Of a stretch of DNA of 64,000 nucleotides, positions 50,502-59,527 are shown in pieces. The notes below the pieces were generated by a model, which made no database searches, was not told the DNA's origin, and was given only the letters and a program-made list of their open reading frames with translations. Source of the stretch: Crocinitomicaceae bacterium (GTDB lineage Bacteria; Bacteroidota; Bacteroidia; Flavobacteriales_D; Crocinitomicaceae); NCBI GenBank assembly GCA_016709005.1, contig JADJEU010000001.1, forward strand, positions 124,001 through 188,000. The letters run 5' to 3'. The translations under genes were made by a program, and so were the position numbers. How positions within the stretch are numbered: the stretch's first letter is position 1; every line of letters starts with the position of its first letter.

Positions 50502-50786
50502 CTATTTCCGAAACTGTAACCCAGCTTCATTCAAAGCTTCTTTCAATTTGGGAATCGATGATTTTCCTAATCCATGGAATTGCAAAAGCTCTTTTTCACT
50601 AAACGAAGCCAATTTTTTCAATGTAAGGATTCCATTGTTTTCCATTGCTCTTCTTGCCGGTGCTGCAAGTGTTGTCAGAAAACTATCTTTTGGTTTGCGC
50701 TCTGCCTCACAAAAAGGACACGTTGGGCAATCACTGCTTTTAAAAAAGGTGTGACCGTTTTTACAGTTTCTTTTTGTTTTCATCAT
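50502..50786 (-). CDS. Zinc-ribbon plus RpoA C-terminal-like domain protein
   Basis: A 94-residue protein (or 93 from the second Met at 50783). The N-terminus has a four-Cys ribbon-like motif (CKNGHTFFKSSDCPTCPFCE), and residues 41-94 closely resemble the RNA polymerase alpha C-terminal domain: APARRAMENNGILTLKKLAS, FSEKELLQFHGLGKSSIPKL and KEALNEAGLQF, including the helix-hairpin-helix. It may bind DNA or RNA polymerase partners. The downstream spacer to 50330 shows no clear gene. Confidence 0.7.
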   Translation of the reverse strand: MMKTKRNCKNGHTFFKSSDCPTCPFCEAERKPKDSFLTTLAAPARRAMENNGILTLKKLASFSEKELLQFHGLGKSSIPKLKEALNEAGLQFRK

Positions 50787-50800
50787 CCTTTAACCACCTG

Positions 50801-51667
50801 CTATTTCTCACAAATGTCTTTTAGAATTTGAATGGCCTTTGGCCACATCCCTTCAAACATTTCTTTGAATTCATTTTGCATGTCTAATTCAACTGATACA
50901 ACAGTGCTGCTATTCTTTGACTCAAATGAATAATTTTCATGTGACCCTGCCCAGGCTGCAACTTCGGGTCCGCTAGTGATTTCTTTATCACCCTGAACAA
51001 GTCCCAAATGTTCAATGGAAATAAATTTGTTTGGAATATTTTCTTCAATTCGGCTCACCATTCCGCCTTCACTCCCTTTGCCATCAGGGCCCAGGAAAAG
51101 CATTTTAGAACCTTTCTCCCATGAGCCTTTGAAGTATGAACCAGGATGAAATGGAGCAGTCCATACTCTGTAGTGTTCATCTGCCAGCATGGTTTGATAT
51201 ACTTTTTCAACAGATGCGTTGATCGAAATATCAAATTTCATTTTAGTCAGTTGAACCAAGGATTCAGCATAGTTTTTATAATTATCAAGTATCGCTTGCC
51301 AGCCCATTCGCTGCATATCAATTGGATTTTGATCTTCTGCTTCAAAAGTTTCAATAACACGCGTTTCCTGTCCCTGATCTAAAAACTCAACTTGCACGGT
51401 TCGCTTGTCTTCAAGAACAGATTCTATTTTTTTGTGCAGTTCTACTTTTGAATAGGTTCCGCCAAAATCAAAACTCATGCTGCCGTCTTTTGCTGCCATG
51501 GTCCATGAATAGTTGCCTCCGGCCTGCAAATCATTTTCTGCCTTTGGACAATGCCAGTCTGGAGATGCAAAGTTCCAATTTATAATGTGATGTGGTTGTG
51601 ACCAGACTTCCCATGCTTTCTGAACGGGAACTTTTACAATGGTTTCGACTGTTATTTTTGTTTTCAT
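50801..51667 (-). CDS. Double SRPBCC (AHSA1-like) domain protein
   Basis: A 288-residue cytoplasmic protein made of two SRPBCC/AHSA1 START-like domains. The first (about 1-135) begins ITVETIVKVPVQKAWEVWSQ with INWNFASPDWHCPKAENDL; the second (about 143-288) begins MKFDISINASVEKVYQTMLA, then YRVWTAPFHPGSYFKGSW. Such domains bind hydrophobic ligands. In most genomes they are single; here two different versions are fused. It precedes the RpoA-CTD-like gene and follows a DUF1801 gene, all close on one strand. Confidence 0.75.
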   Translation of the reverse strand: MKTKITVETIVKVPVQKAWEVWSQPHHIINWNFASPDWHCPKAENDLQAGGNYSWTMAAKDGSMSFDFGGTYSKVELHKKIESVLEDKRTVQVEFLDQGQETRVIETFEAEDQNPIDMQRMGWQAILDNYKNYAESLVQLTKMKFDISINASVEKVYQTMLADEHYRVWTAPFHPGSYFKGSWEKGSKMLFLGPDGKGSEGGMVSRIEENIPNKFISIEHLGLVQGDKEITSGPEVAAWAGSHENYSFESKNSSTVVSVELDMQNEFKEMFEGMWPKAIQILKDICEK

Positions 51668-51675
51668 ATTGTCTT

Positions 51676-52050
51676 TTATGATTTCTTTTTTTTCAATGCA
51701 GCTTTATATTCATTTTCTTTCATTCGCGCCTTGATGATTTTTTTGAGCACCGTTTTTGGTAATTTTTGATCTGAATTGATGTGAATGGTACTTGCTGAAA
51801 ATTTGTAGCCGGTCAATTCAGATTTAAAGGCTTCAGGCATTTTGGAATTCATGGTGTAAAAACTGCATCCTTTTTTCTGAGCACCAAATCCTACCAAACC
51901 AAAGTAGTATTTGTAATAAGGAACCATATAACTAACCTGTTCTTCAGCCTTGGGAACGGTGCTTAGAATCAATTCCCGAATTTGCTGAAGTTGTTCTTTT
52001 TTGTCTTCATCCTGCAGGTCTATATATTCATCAACGGTCTTTGGCTTCAT
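51676..52050 (-). CDS. DUF1801 (YdhG-like) protein
   Basis: A 124-residue protein of the DUF1801/YdhG/YjbR-like group: TVDEYIDLQDEDKKEQLQQI, EEQVSYMVPYYKYYFGLVGF, FYTMNSKMPEAFKSELTGYK, and a Lys-rich C-terminus. The fold is known, the role is not. It lies eight bases from the SRPBCC gene on the same strand; the two families are often neighbours in Bacteroidota. Confidence 0.8.
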   Translation of the reverse strand: MKPKTVDEYIDLQDEDKKEQLQQIRELILSTVPKAEEQVSYMVPYYKYYFGLVGFGAQKKGCSFYTMNSKMPEAFKSELTGYKFSASTIHINSDQKLPKTVLKKIIKARMKENEYKAALKKKKS

Positions 52051-52194
52051 CGTACAATCGCTTGATCACTCCAAACTTAAGGGAGATTATTTGATTTCTG
52101 ATTTACAGAGATTACTTTTTTCAAAAAAATTAATTCTTACAAAAAGCAACTTGTTATTGCATGATTTATAAGTAGATTGTGGGAAATTTAAATT

Positions 52195-52515
52195 ATGGCA
52201 TCCATTAAATCTTCGTTGAGTTCAATCGGAAAAACAGGTTCAGGAATTTCATTTTTGGCATTAATCTATGCTGTGATTTCTTCTTTTGCTCTGGAAGATG
52301 CTGGATTTATAGTCGCAATTGTCATTGCAGGAATCGCATCAACAGTAGCGCTAATAAGTATAGCAACACTTCTTGTAAAGGGTGAAAAGAGTTCACCGTT
52401 TTTGATTTTATTACTGGTTGCGAATATTATTTTGATTTTGATTTATTCTGTAATAATATTCTATATTTTCTTTGTTTTACCGGCTGCTGTGAATGAAATG
52501 ATGAACGGCGGTTAG
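52195..52515 (+). CDS. Small membrane protein of unknown function
   Basis: A 106-residue protein with three predicted membrane helices: about 18-38 (ISFLALIYAVISSFAL), 40-60 (FIVAIVIAGIASTVALISIA) and 72-95 (ILLLVANIILILIYSVIIFY). A Ser-rich N-terminus precedes them. No family is recognised. Confidence 0.6.
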   Translation: MASIKSSLSSIGKTGSGISFLALIYAVISSFALEDAGFIVAIVIAGIASTVALISIATLLVKGEKSSPFLILLLVANIILILIYSVIIFYIFFVLPAAVNEMMNGG

Positions 52516-52540
52516 TGAGCTTCTGCTTCTTTGCTTTTAG

Positions 52541-52754
52541 TTAGATGACCCATTTAACGGTAATATAAATAAAAAGTGCAACTCCGATTCCCGCTACAAT
52601 TAGAACAAAAAGTAATTCTTTTCGCTGACTCTTTTTTTACTTTGACGGAGCCCGCACTGTCTTTGTCAAAAGGATTATGTTTTTTGTTGTTTAGACTATT
52701 TCGATTTTGTTTCATCGAACTAATCATTGAAGAAACGAATCCTGAAAAACTCAT
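52541..52754 (-). CDS. Small single-helix membrane protein (frameshifted, contains a repeat)
   Basis: The start MSFSGFVSSMISSMKQNRNS resembles the small membrane proteins of Bacteroidota that begin 'MSSMISSxKxNR'. The frame then reads KKESAKRITFCSNCSG; dropping one A of the AAAA run (plus-strand TTTT 52619-52622) gives SAKELLFVLIVAGIGVALFI followed by YITVKWVI, a perfect C-terminal membrane helix ending at 52541. The middle segment NPFDKDSAGSVKV is coded by a palindromic repeat (52641-52670, TTTGAC...GTCAAA ends). Thus both a shift and a repeat insertion occur in one small gene. Confidence 0.55.
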
Positions 52755-52794
52755 GAGTTTAAATTTTCTTCAAGTTACAAAAATGAAGTTACTT

Positions 52795-53001
52795 TCAGTC
52801 TGCAGCAGGATACCCAATTTCCTGCAAACGGTTGATCAATGCTTCCCGTTTGAGATCTCCTTCAAAAAAAACAGTAACGGATTTATCTACCTGATCCACG
52901 TTTACGTGATCCACTCCTTTAAGCGCAGAAAGCTTTTCAACGATGGTGTTTACACATCCGCTGCATTTAATATTTGTGACAATTAATTTTTCTGATTTCA
53001 T
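52795..53001 (-). CDS. Heavy-metal-associated (copper chaperone-like) protein
   Basis: A 68-residue HMA-domain protein with IKCSGCVNTIVEKLSALKGV, whose CxxC (13-16) binds Cu(I) or a similar ion, then VDHVNVDQVDKSVTVFFEGD. It is a stand-alone CopZ-like chaperone. No copper ATPase is nearby, so the partner must be elsewhere. Confidence 0.85.
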   Translation of the reverse strand: MKSEKLIVTNIKCSGCVNTIVEKLSALKGVDHVNVDQVDKSVTVFFEGDLKREALINRLQEIGYPAAD

Positions 53002-53033
53002 AGGTCCAAAAATTTAGTTTGGTATGGCGGTAA

Positions 53034-54812
53034 TTAAACCCGCACACCAATAACACAAATATCGTCAATTTGCTCCAGGTTTCCGCGCCAATCATTGATC
53101 ACTTTTGCTAATTCATCTCCTTGCTTTTCAAGTGGAAGATGAGCGAGTGAAAGAATCAGTTGTTTTAAGTTTGATGCCTTGAATTTTTTTCCTTTGTCAC
53201 CACCGAACTGATCTTGATAACCATCTGTAAAAATGTAGATCACATCATTTTTTTCAAGCTGAAAGTGATGCGTGGCAAATGGTGTTGAATTGGCAAATTT
53301 ACCTATTGGTTGTTTGTCTGCTTTTACTTCGAGTAATTCTGTTTTACCTCCTCGTGTTTGAACAATCCAAAGCGGGTTGTTTGCACCAGCCCATTCGAGT
53401 TCGAGATTATTCAAGTTTAAAGCACAGAGCGAAATGTCCATTCCGTCTTTAACCTCTTCTTCTGATTTTTCAAATTCAGAAATAACAATCTCTCTCGTTT
53501 TGTTTAGGATATCTCCCGGTTTGCCTAAGCCATATTCGCGAACGCTTCGGTTTAATGCGTTGTTGCAGACAACACTTACCATTGCTCCTGGAACACCATG
53601 ACCGGTGCAATCGGCTGCTGCAAATAAAATGGTTTCTGATTTAGGATCAGCGGTATTTTGAATTGTTTCCAGCCAATAAAAATCTCCCGCAACAATATCT
53701 TTTGGAACATACAGAATAAAACTATCTTCAAGATATTCTTTTACCAATTTATAAGATGGTAGAATTGCAGCCTGAATTCTTTTAGCGTAAGTGATAGAAT
53801 CCATTATTTCGCGATTTTTTTCTTGCACAATTTCTTTTTCCAGAACAACTTCCCGTGTGCGCGTTTCTACAATATGTTCTAATCTGTCTTTGTCTTTTTG
53901 AAGAACAAGCAGTCGCCATTTTACAAAAAGGTAAATCGCGATCAGAATAAATAGTACAGTCAAAGTATAAAACCACCACGTTTGAAACCAAGGTGTTTGG
54001 ATAGTGAATTGAAAGGAGACGATTTCACTTTCATTTTGATTCACGCTAATAGCTTTGCAGTTGAGCGTATATTCACCAGCTGGTAAGTTTGTGAATACAA
54101 TGAACTTTGTGTATTGAGGTTTACTCCAATTTTCGTCTGATCCAATGAGCTGATAGCTGTAGCGAATACTGTCTGGCTGTGAAAAATAAATTGTCTTTAA
54201 GGTTATCGTGAGATTATTGTTTTTGTAAGGAAGAATTAAATCTTCAGGGGTGTGAAAAAATCCTGATGTTTTGGAGTACCATGAAGAATCCAGCGTTGCA
54301 TTATCTTTTCCTGTAATGTCGGAGATAAGCAACAACGGTTTTTCATCGTTGGCAATTATTTTATCCGGATCAATAAAGTATGCGTTTGTACTGTTCTTTG
54401 TCACCAAAATACGGTTATCAGGTGTCAGTTGAATTTTTTTGTCAGGCGTTTCGGTTTCGTCAATTCCATCATATTTATTGAACTGTCTTGACGAAATGAT
54501 CAGGTCATTTTTAATTTCTAAGAATAAAACACCGTAAGCATTCCCAATCCAAACATTTCCGTTTTTATCAAAGGTGAAGGCGCCGGCAGTAGTTTCAACT
54601 AAAGAAGGAAACCAGGTAAAGTGACCATCTTTTTCATATCCAAGATGCCCGTCCGTAGTAAGGAACCACAGGTCACCTTCATTGTCCAGTTGCAAATCAA
54701 CAATGGCTCCATCGGGCAATCCATTTTCAGAATTGTATTGAATCGTATCTGTACTGGTGATTTTTATAATGGCTCCATCGTCATAACGTCCCAGCCAGAT
54801 GTTATTGTTCAA
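53034..54812 (-). CDS. Propeller/Y_Y_Y sensor with SpoIIE phosphatase, C-terminal part (frameshifted)
   Basis: The third and largest piece of a sensor gene that starts at 56207. It holds the last propeller repeats (NNNIWLGRYDDG, NEGDLWFLTTDGHLG), the Y_Y_Y domain (YSYQLIGSDENWSKPQYTKF, NLPAGEYTLNCKAISV), a transmembrane helix (WWFYTLTVLFILIAIYLFVK, about 280-300), a coiled coil and a PP2C/SpoIIE serine phosphatase domain (FFAAADCTGHGVPGAMVSVV-like ILFAAADCTGHGVPGAMVSV, IYIFTDGYQDQFGG). The frame enters near 54815, so the TTG at 54812 is not a true start. The phosphatase would act on a cytoplasmic partner such as an anti-anti-sigma factor. Confidence 0.85.
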   Translation of the reverse strand: MNNNIWLGRYDDGAIIKITSTDTIQYNSENGLPDGAIVDLQLDNEGDLWFLTTDGHLGYEKDGHFTWFPSLVETTAGAFTFDKNGNVWIGNAYGVLFLEIKNDLIISSRQFNKYDGIDETETPDKKIQLTPDNRILVTKNSTNAYFIDPDKIIANDEKPLLLISDITGKDNATLDSSWYSKTSGFFHTPEDLILPYKNNNLTITLKTIYFSQPDSIRYSYQLIGSDENWSKPQYTKFIVFTNLPAGEYTLNCKAISVNQNESEIVSFQFTIQTPWFQTWWFYTLTVLFILIAIYLFVKWRLLVLQKDKDRLEHIVETRTREVVLEKEIVQEKNREIMDSITYAKRIQAAILPSYKLVKEYLEDSFILYVPKDIVAGDFYWLETIQNTADPKSETILFAAADCTGHGVPGAMVSVVCNNALNRSVREYGLGKPGDILNKTREIVISEFEKSEEEVKDGMDISLCALNLNNLELEWAGANNPLWIVQTRGGKTELLEVKADKQPIGKFANSTPFATHHFQLEKNDVIYIFTDGYQDQFGGDKGKKFKASNLKQLILSLAHLPLEKQGDELAKVINDWRGNLEQIDDICVIGVRV

Positions 54813-55284
54813 ATCCTTTGCATGGAATAGATCACGCCATATTCTCCGTTGTCTTGATAGAAATCAAAAGTGAAGATTGTTTCGTACGTGTACAAATTGA
54901 AAGTATAGACGCTCCCTTTTCCCAGCACAAGTACAAGGCTGTCTGAAATTCTTTCGTAATCATACATGCCCCAGGTACCAACTTGATTCAGATCAAATTC
55001 ATTTTCGCGCTTCAGGTGGTTAATACCATGCGCAGAACTTAATAAAAATATATTATTGGTGTCGCGCACAATGACACCTTGAACATCGGATAAGGTTCCG
55101 TAAAAGTCTTTTCCAAGCTGATAAAAAGTACCATTGCTTTCTCTGTAAATTCCATTGGTCAGTGCACCATACAGCACGTTGTCATCTCCATACGTAAGCG
55201 CCGCCAAATCTCGTTCTGCTTTTGGTGATGAAATTACTTCGATTCCATTGTCAAGCAGTTGAACAATTCCACCGCTAAGTCGGC
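54809..55284 (-). CDS. Propeller sensor, middle part (frameshifted)
   Basis: Middle piece of the same gene, coding from about 55284 to 54817: LSGGIVQLLDNGIEVISSPK, DDNVLYGALTNGIYRESNGT and NNIFLLSSAHGINHLKRENE. These are two-component-regulator propeller blades. It is bounded by two one-base shifts: an extra C near 55281-55284 (VW-RLSGG) and a missing A near 54815 (MQKDLNNNIW becomes MQRI-stop). Confidence 0.75.
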
Positions 55285-56207
55285 CACACTTTGCCATTTT
55301 TGTCTTCGATGAATCTTGCGGGTGCTTTTTGCAAATCTCCATTAAGTGGAACAGATAGAACTTTTTCGCCGCGCAAAATCCAAATCCGATTCCAGTAGCC
55401 AAGTAAAATGTCTCCATTTTTTTTTGTGTAAATGCAACGAATGCTATTTCTGGTTGCGCCGGGCAGTAATCCATGACTTTCATTGTAAACAGTGATGACT
55501 TTATTATCTCTGATGCGCACGGGACCAGTTCCGGTTCCAAGAATTAAATCACCATTTAAGTCAAATGCCAAATCTAAACCAATCGAAACCGGAATTCCAA
55601 GTGACTCATTCATGAACTCCATTTTTGTTCCATCAAATTTAACCAAGCCGTGTCCGTGGGTAGAGCACCAAACAACGCCATCTTTATCTTCCAGCATTGT
55701 CCAGATAGTGATGGAGCTAAAAGTTGAATCGCCAATTGGTTCAAAAAAACCATTTCTGAATCGCATTAATCCTCCATTATAAACACTTACAAAAAAGTCT
55801 CCGTTTGAATGTTGTAAAAAAGCTGGACTGATATCGTTTGTTAATCCAACCGAATCTTTAACGGAGTAATTAGTGAATTTTTTTCCGTCAAACATCGAGA
55901 TTCCATAACCCTGACTGCCGAACCACATATTACCATTTTTGTCTTCTCCGATACCCATAATGGTGTTTCCGCAGAGACCGTCTTTTTGTGTGAAATGTCT
56001 AAATCCGTTTTGACCACTGCCATCAAAGTATGCGACACCTGCCCCTTCGGGAGCAGCCCAGATTAATCCACGGCTATCTGAAAAAATCACATAGGAAACA
56101 TCCGATTTTAAGCCTTTACTTGCGTCATAATTAATTGAAACTGGAGATTGTGAATATCCGAAAATAGTAATGAATACTATCTGTAAAAATAGAATGTGCT
56201 TGAGCAT
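55275..56207 (-). CDS. Propeller sensor, N-terminal part
   Basis: From the ATG at 56207 the product has a signal peptide (MLKHILFLQIVFITIFGYSQ) and then two-component-regulator propeller repeats (SDSRGLIWAAPEGAGVAYFD, GEDKNGNMWFGSQGYGISMF, LEDKDGVVWCSTHGHGLVKF). The propeller would be periplasmic, sensing a ligand, often a glycan or other polymer, in related proteins. The frame becomes false at VWPT, near 55284. It is divergent from a second sensor of the same type at 56596; the joined protein is about 1,060 residues. Confidence 0.85.
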   Translation of the reverse strand: MLKHILFLQIVFITIFGYSQSPVSINYDASKGLKSDVSYVIFSDSRGLIWAAPEGAGVAYFDGSGQNGFRHFTQKDGLCGNTIMGIGEDKNGNMWFGSQGYGISMFDGKKFTNYSVKDSVGLTNDISPAFLQHSNGDFFVSVYNGGLMRFRNGFFEPIGDSTFSSITIWTMLEDKDGVVWCSTHGHGLVKFDGTKMEFMNESLGIPVSIGLDLAFDLNGDLILGTGTGPVRIRDNKVITVYNESHGLLPGATRNSIRCIYTKKNGDILLGYWNRIWILRGEKVLSVPLNGDLQKAPARFIEDKNGKVWPT

Positions 56208-56595
56208 AATGAGTTTGGGTTCAGTAAAATGCGCTGCAAATCTAATCAAAAGAATTAAATTAGAACGTTTGAGGAAGACTTTAGATAATTATTTTCAGTC
56301 AGCCTGCGTTGGGAAAATTGAACCTGATTTTTTGTCGCCTGATTTTTCATTTTAACAATCAAGATAACTTTTTTTAAAATGTAATTAGAAGTTTAATAGT
56401 ACATCTCAAATCGAAGATTCTGGTTTTGTTTTTGAAATCCAAAGAGCGGCTTGTGATCAATCAAGTTCTGCTTTTTTTCTGTTTTTATCGCCGCTTTAAA
56501 TTAAAATTTGGTTTTACACCCTTGGTTTCCATTGCGTTATAGTCGGCATGGTTTTGTGTCCCAATTTGGTTTATTTTAGGGCATAAAATCACCTG
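56208..56595. other. Divergent regulatory region between two sensor genes
   Basis: This spacer of about 390 bases separates the divergent starts at 56207 and 56596. I found no TAnnTTTG box with a TTG partner at good spacing on either side and no gene or repeat; T-rich tracts are present. Confidence 0.3.
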
Positions 56596-58035
56596 TTGAG
56601 CAATCGGTTTCATATCCAGTGTAATCAATCTTATTCCCTGATTGGAATAATATTTATTCTGTTTTTTTTCAGTGAAACGCTGAGCGCTCAAAATCCGGCC
56701 AGCTTTCAGATTACAACAGAAGACGGTTTGCCAAGTAACGAAGTATATTCAATTTTAATTGATACAGAAGGATTTCTTTGGGCTGGAACTGATGCAGGAA
56801 TTTGCAAATATGATGGTGTAAATTTTATTACTTATTCGAGCCCGTCGCAACGCACTAAATCATTGAGTGGTTTATGTGCATCTCCTGATGGGCGAATTTA
56901 TTGCTATAGTTTTAACGGGCAAATATTCTATGCTGAAAATGACTCGTTATATGAGTTGAAAAATTGGAAAAAGAAAACTACCAATCTCACTTATGATGCC
57001 TCAGGATTACTTTGGATAGCAACGTGGGATGGGCTTTATTCATACGATCAGGGAAGTGATAAATTTGCCGGACCTTTTTTTCCGGAGAATAGCAAGGATC
57101 CGATAGCGTGCGGCATTTCTGCAAAAAAAGATACCATTTTTAGTTTGTTTGAATCCGGCTTGTCCGGCATTTCAAAAGGTGAGTTTTATCATTATCCAAC
57201 AGATCAACCATTTGATAGATTGTCGGGACTTTACGTTGTAGAGCAAAGTTCAGATTTGCCCTGGATTATTAGTGTGCAGGACGAGCTGGTCTACCGGCCA
57301 ATGGTAACCCATTATGAAATTGTTAAATCGCCTGAACTTACATCTGCTTTAAAACATAAAAAGGTAAATAATATTCGAAAATTTGATGACCAGAAAATCT
57401 GGATTTGTACCTATGATGGATTAGTAATTTATGATTTTGTCAATGATCGCGCTGAGATTCTTTTTGAAGGTTTTGTTTTGTCAGATGTCCTGTTTGATCA
57501 TGAAGGTAACTGCTGGTTGTCATCGCTGCATCAGGGCTTGATTCGGGTGCCACAGCTTAATACACCCGTTTGGAATTTTTCATTAAACAGAGAGCAGAAC
57601 GATACACCGATTAAATTAATCAAAAACAAGCAGGTGCTTTATTTTATTTCGACACTTGGCAACTTTGGTACTTTTGACTTGCAGAAAAGTGAACTCAATC
57701 TTTTTTCAACATCTTTAAATGCAGATATTCAATCTGTCTATTTTGATTCAATTGACCAGGTTTTGTATCTCTATACCAACAATCATTTACACGTATTTTC
57801 AAATAACAAACTTGAGCAACTGGAATTAGTTTTTCCACCCGTTAAAGATTTAATTCGCGTACCGCAAGGTTTTGTTTTGGCTACTTCAGCCGGTACTTAT
57901 TTTTACAAGGATCTGTTGAATGAGCAGCAAGTTCAGGTTCTGGACAATTTCTGGTCGCGTGAACTTGCCTTTGAAAATAAATCAAAGACTCTTTTTTCGG
58001 CAACCAATCAAGGGACTTCTTACTTTTCAGTTTGA
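56596..58035 (+). CDS. LytS-type propeller histidine kinase, N-terminal part (frameshifted)
   Basis: No ATG is available; the TTG at 56596 gives a hydrophobic signal segment (SLIGIIFILFFFSETLSAQ) before propeller repeats such as TEDGLPSNEVYSILIDTEGF then LWAGTDAGICKYDGVNF. About ten such blades fill this part, which is the extracytoplasmic sensor. The frame fails at the GGG run 58012-58014, where one G too many converts NQGLLTFQFDTGQW into NQGTSYFSV-stop. The next piece continues it. Confidence 0.85.
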   Translation: MSNRFHIQCNQSYSLIGIIFILFFFSETLSAQNPASFQITTEDGLPSNEVYSILIDTEGFLWAGTDAGICKYDGVNFITYSSPSQRTKSLSGLCASPDGRIYCYSFNGQIFYAENDSLYELKNWKKKTTNLTYDASGLLWIATWDGLYSYDQGSDKFAGPFFPENSKDPIACGISAKKDTIFSLFESGLSGISKGEFYHYPTDQPFDRLSGLYVVEQSSDLPWIISVQDELVYRPMVTHYEIVKSPELTSALKHKKVNNIRKFDDQKIWICTYDGLVIYDFVNDRAEILFEGFVLSDVLFDHEGNCWLSSLHQGLIRVPQLNTPVWNFSLNREQNDTPIKLIKNKQVLYFISTLGNFGTFDLQKSELNLFSTSLNADIQSVYFDSIDQVLYLYTNNHLHVFSNNKLEQLELVFPPVKDLIRVPQGFVLATSAGTYFYKDLLNEQQVQVLDNFWSRELAFENKSKTLFSATNQGTSYFSV

Positions 58036-59527
58036 TACAGGTCAATGGGTAAAAACGAATCATTTTTTAGATAGCATTCAGATTATTTCAATTGCAAAAT
58101 CATCTGATAATTTTCCAGTATACGCCTTGACCTTCGAAGGAAAAATATATCAGATAGATTCAGATTTTTCATTGAACGCGGTCACTCAGGTTCCAAAAAG
58201 AGTCATTCCAAATGATCTTTTGGTTTCTGGTGGAATGCTCTACGTTGGCACAAACTCAGGTCTGTTTAAGTATGAACTACTAACAGGAAAGTGGACGAGT
58301 TTAAGTCGTTATTCAGGACTTGCCTCAGATGATGTTCGCGCAATTATCGAAGACGGTGAACAATTGTGGCTGGCAACTGGAAAGGGCCTTCAGGCTATAC
58401 CGCGAGGCTTGTCTGAAAAAAGAAAAACGGGAAAAATATATCTGAAGACGCTTTACCGCGATGGTGAAAAGTTAAATCCGAATGCTGATTTGATTTTGAA
58501 TTTTGATCAGTCACTTAGTTTTATTTTAGAAGCTGCGCACTATACTTCAAATGAGAAATTCAGATATGCATATCGTTTGCCAATGATGGATTCAACCTGG
58601 AACATTGTTCCGGCAACGAGCAAAAAAATTAGTATACCATCTATTCCTCCGGGAGATTTTAGTATTGAAATTAAATTCATTGATTATCTCGGCAATGATT
58701 CTGAAAATATTATTCGGCTCCATGGTAAAGTTATTCCACCGTTCTGGCAACGCTGGTGGTTTTATATGTTGATTGGCTTGATAGGAGTTTTACTTGCTTA
58801 TTTACTCTCACGAATGCGAATTGCAAAATTGAAGGCAAAACAGCTTGCTGAATTACATAAAATGAGATTGGAAAATGAGTTGCGATTGTCTCAGCAAATT
58901 GCATTGAAGGCGCAAATGAATCCACATTTTATTTTTAATGTGCTCAATTCAATCAAAGGGTATATTTATGAAAATGATAAGAAAAAAGCAGCGGCATATT
59001 TGAGCGATTTTTCTGATCTGGTGCGCCGAATTTTAACCATGAGTGCGCAGCCAAATATTCGTCTAAGTGAAGAACTTGAAACACTTGCAGCATATATTAG
59101 GTTGGAACAAATGATGCTGGATGGAGATTTTATTTACGAAGAAAAGGTTTCATATGAAGTTGATTCTGCCGGAATCCGAATTCCGGTTTTATTGATTCAA
59201 CCTTTTGTTGAAAATGCATTCCAGCATGGATTGAGACATAAATCCGGTGAAAAAAAACTGAGTCTGAGTGTTTATTATGAGTCAGATCAATCCATTCTGG
59301 TTATTGAAATCTCAGACAATGGAATCGGCCGCAAGAAGTCAGCAGAACTCAATTCAATTTCAAAACAAAATCACAAATCATTTGCCGTTGAATCTTCATC
59401 GAAAAGGATTGCGCTAATCAATGAAGAAAAATCCGGATTGGTTGGTGTGGAGATTCAGGATCTGGAGGATGAAAAAGGCAACTCAACGGGTACGAGGGTG
59501 ATTATAAAAATACATGTAAATGACTGA
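58012..59527 (+). CDS. LytS-type propeller histidine kinase, C-terminal part
   Basis: Continuation of the kinase from 58012. It contains the last propeller blade, a Y_Y_Y domain (FRYAYRLPMMDSTWNIVPAT, IPPGDFSIEIKFIDYLGND), a transmembrane helix (WWFYMLIGLIGVLLAYLLSR), a coiled coil and a His_kinase domain with the phospho-acceptor QMNPHFIFNVLNSIKGYIYE and the ATP-binding block IPVLLIQPFVENAFQHGLRH, then LVIEISDNGIGRKKS. The full protein is about 977 residues. It overlaps the LytTR regulator gene by eight bases, so the two form a two-component system. Confidence 0.88.

Noticed and set aside
50383..50754. Plus-strand open frame of 123 codons
   Set aside because: Its second half is antisense to the RpoA-CTD-like gene, and its first half lies in a spacer without promoter or conserved motif.
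52576..52986. Plus-strand open frame of 136 codons
   Set aside because: It is antisense to the small membrane protein and the HMA protein. Its EPALSLSKG peptide comes from a palindromic repeat.
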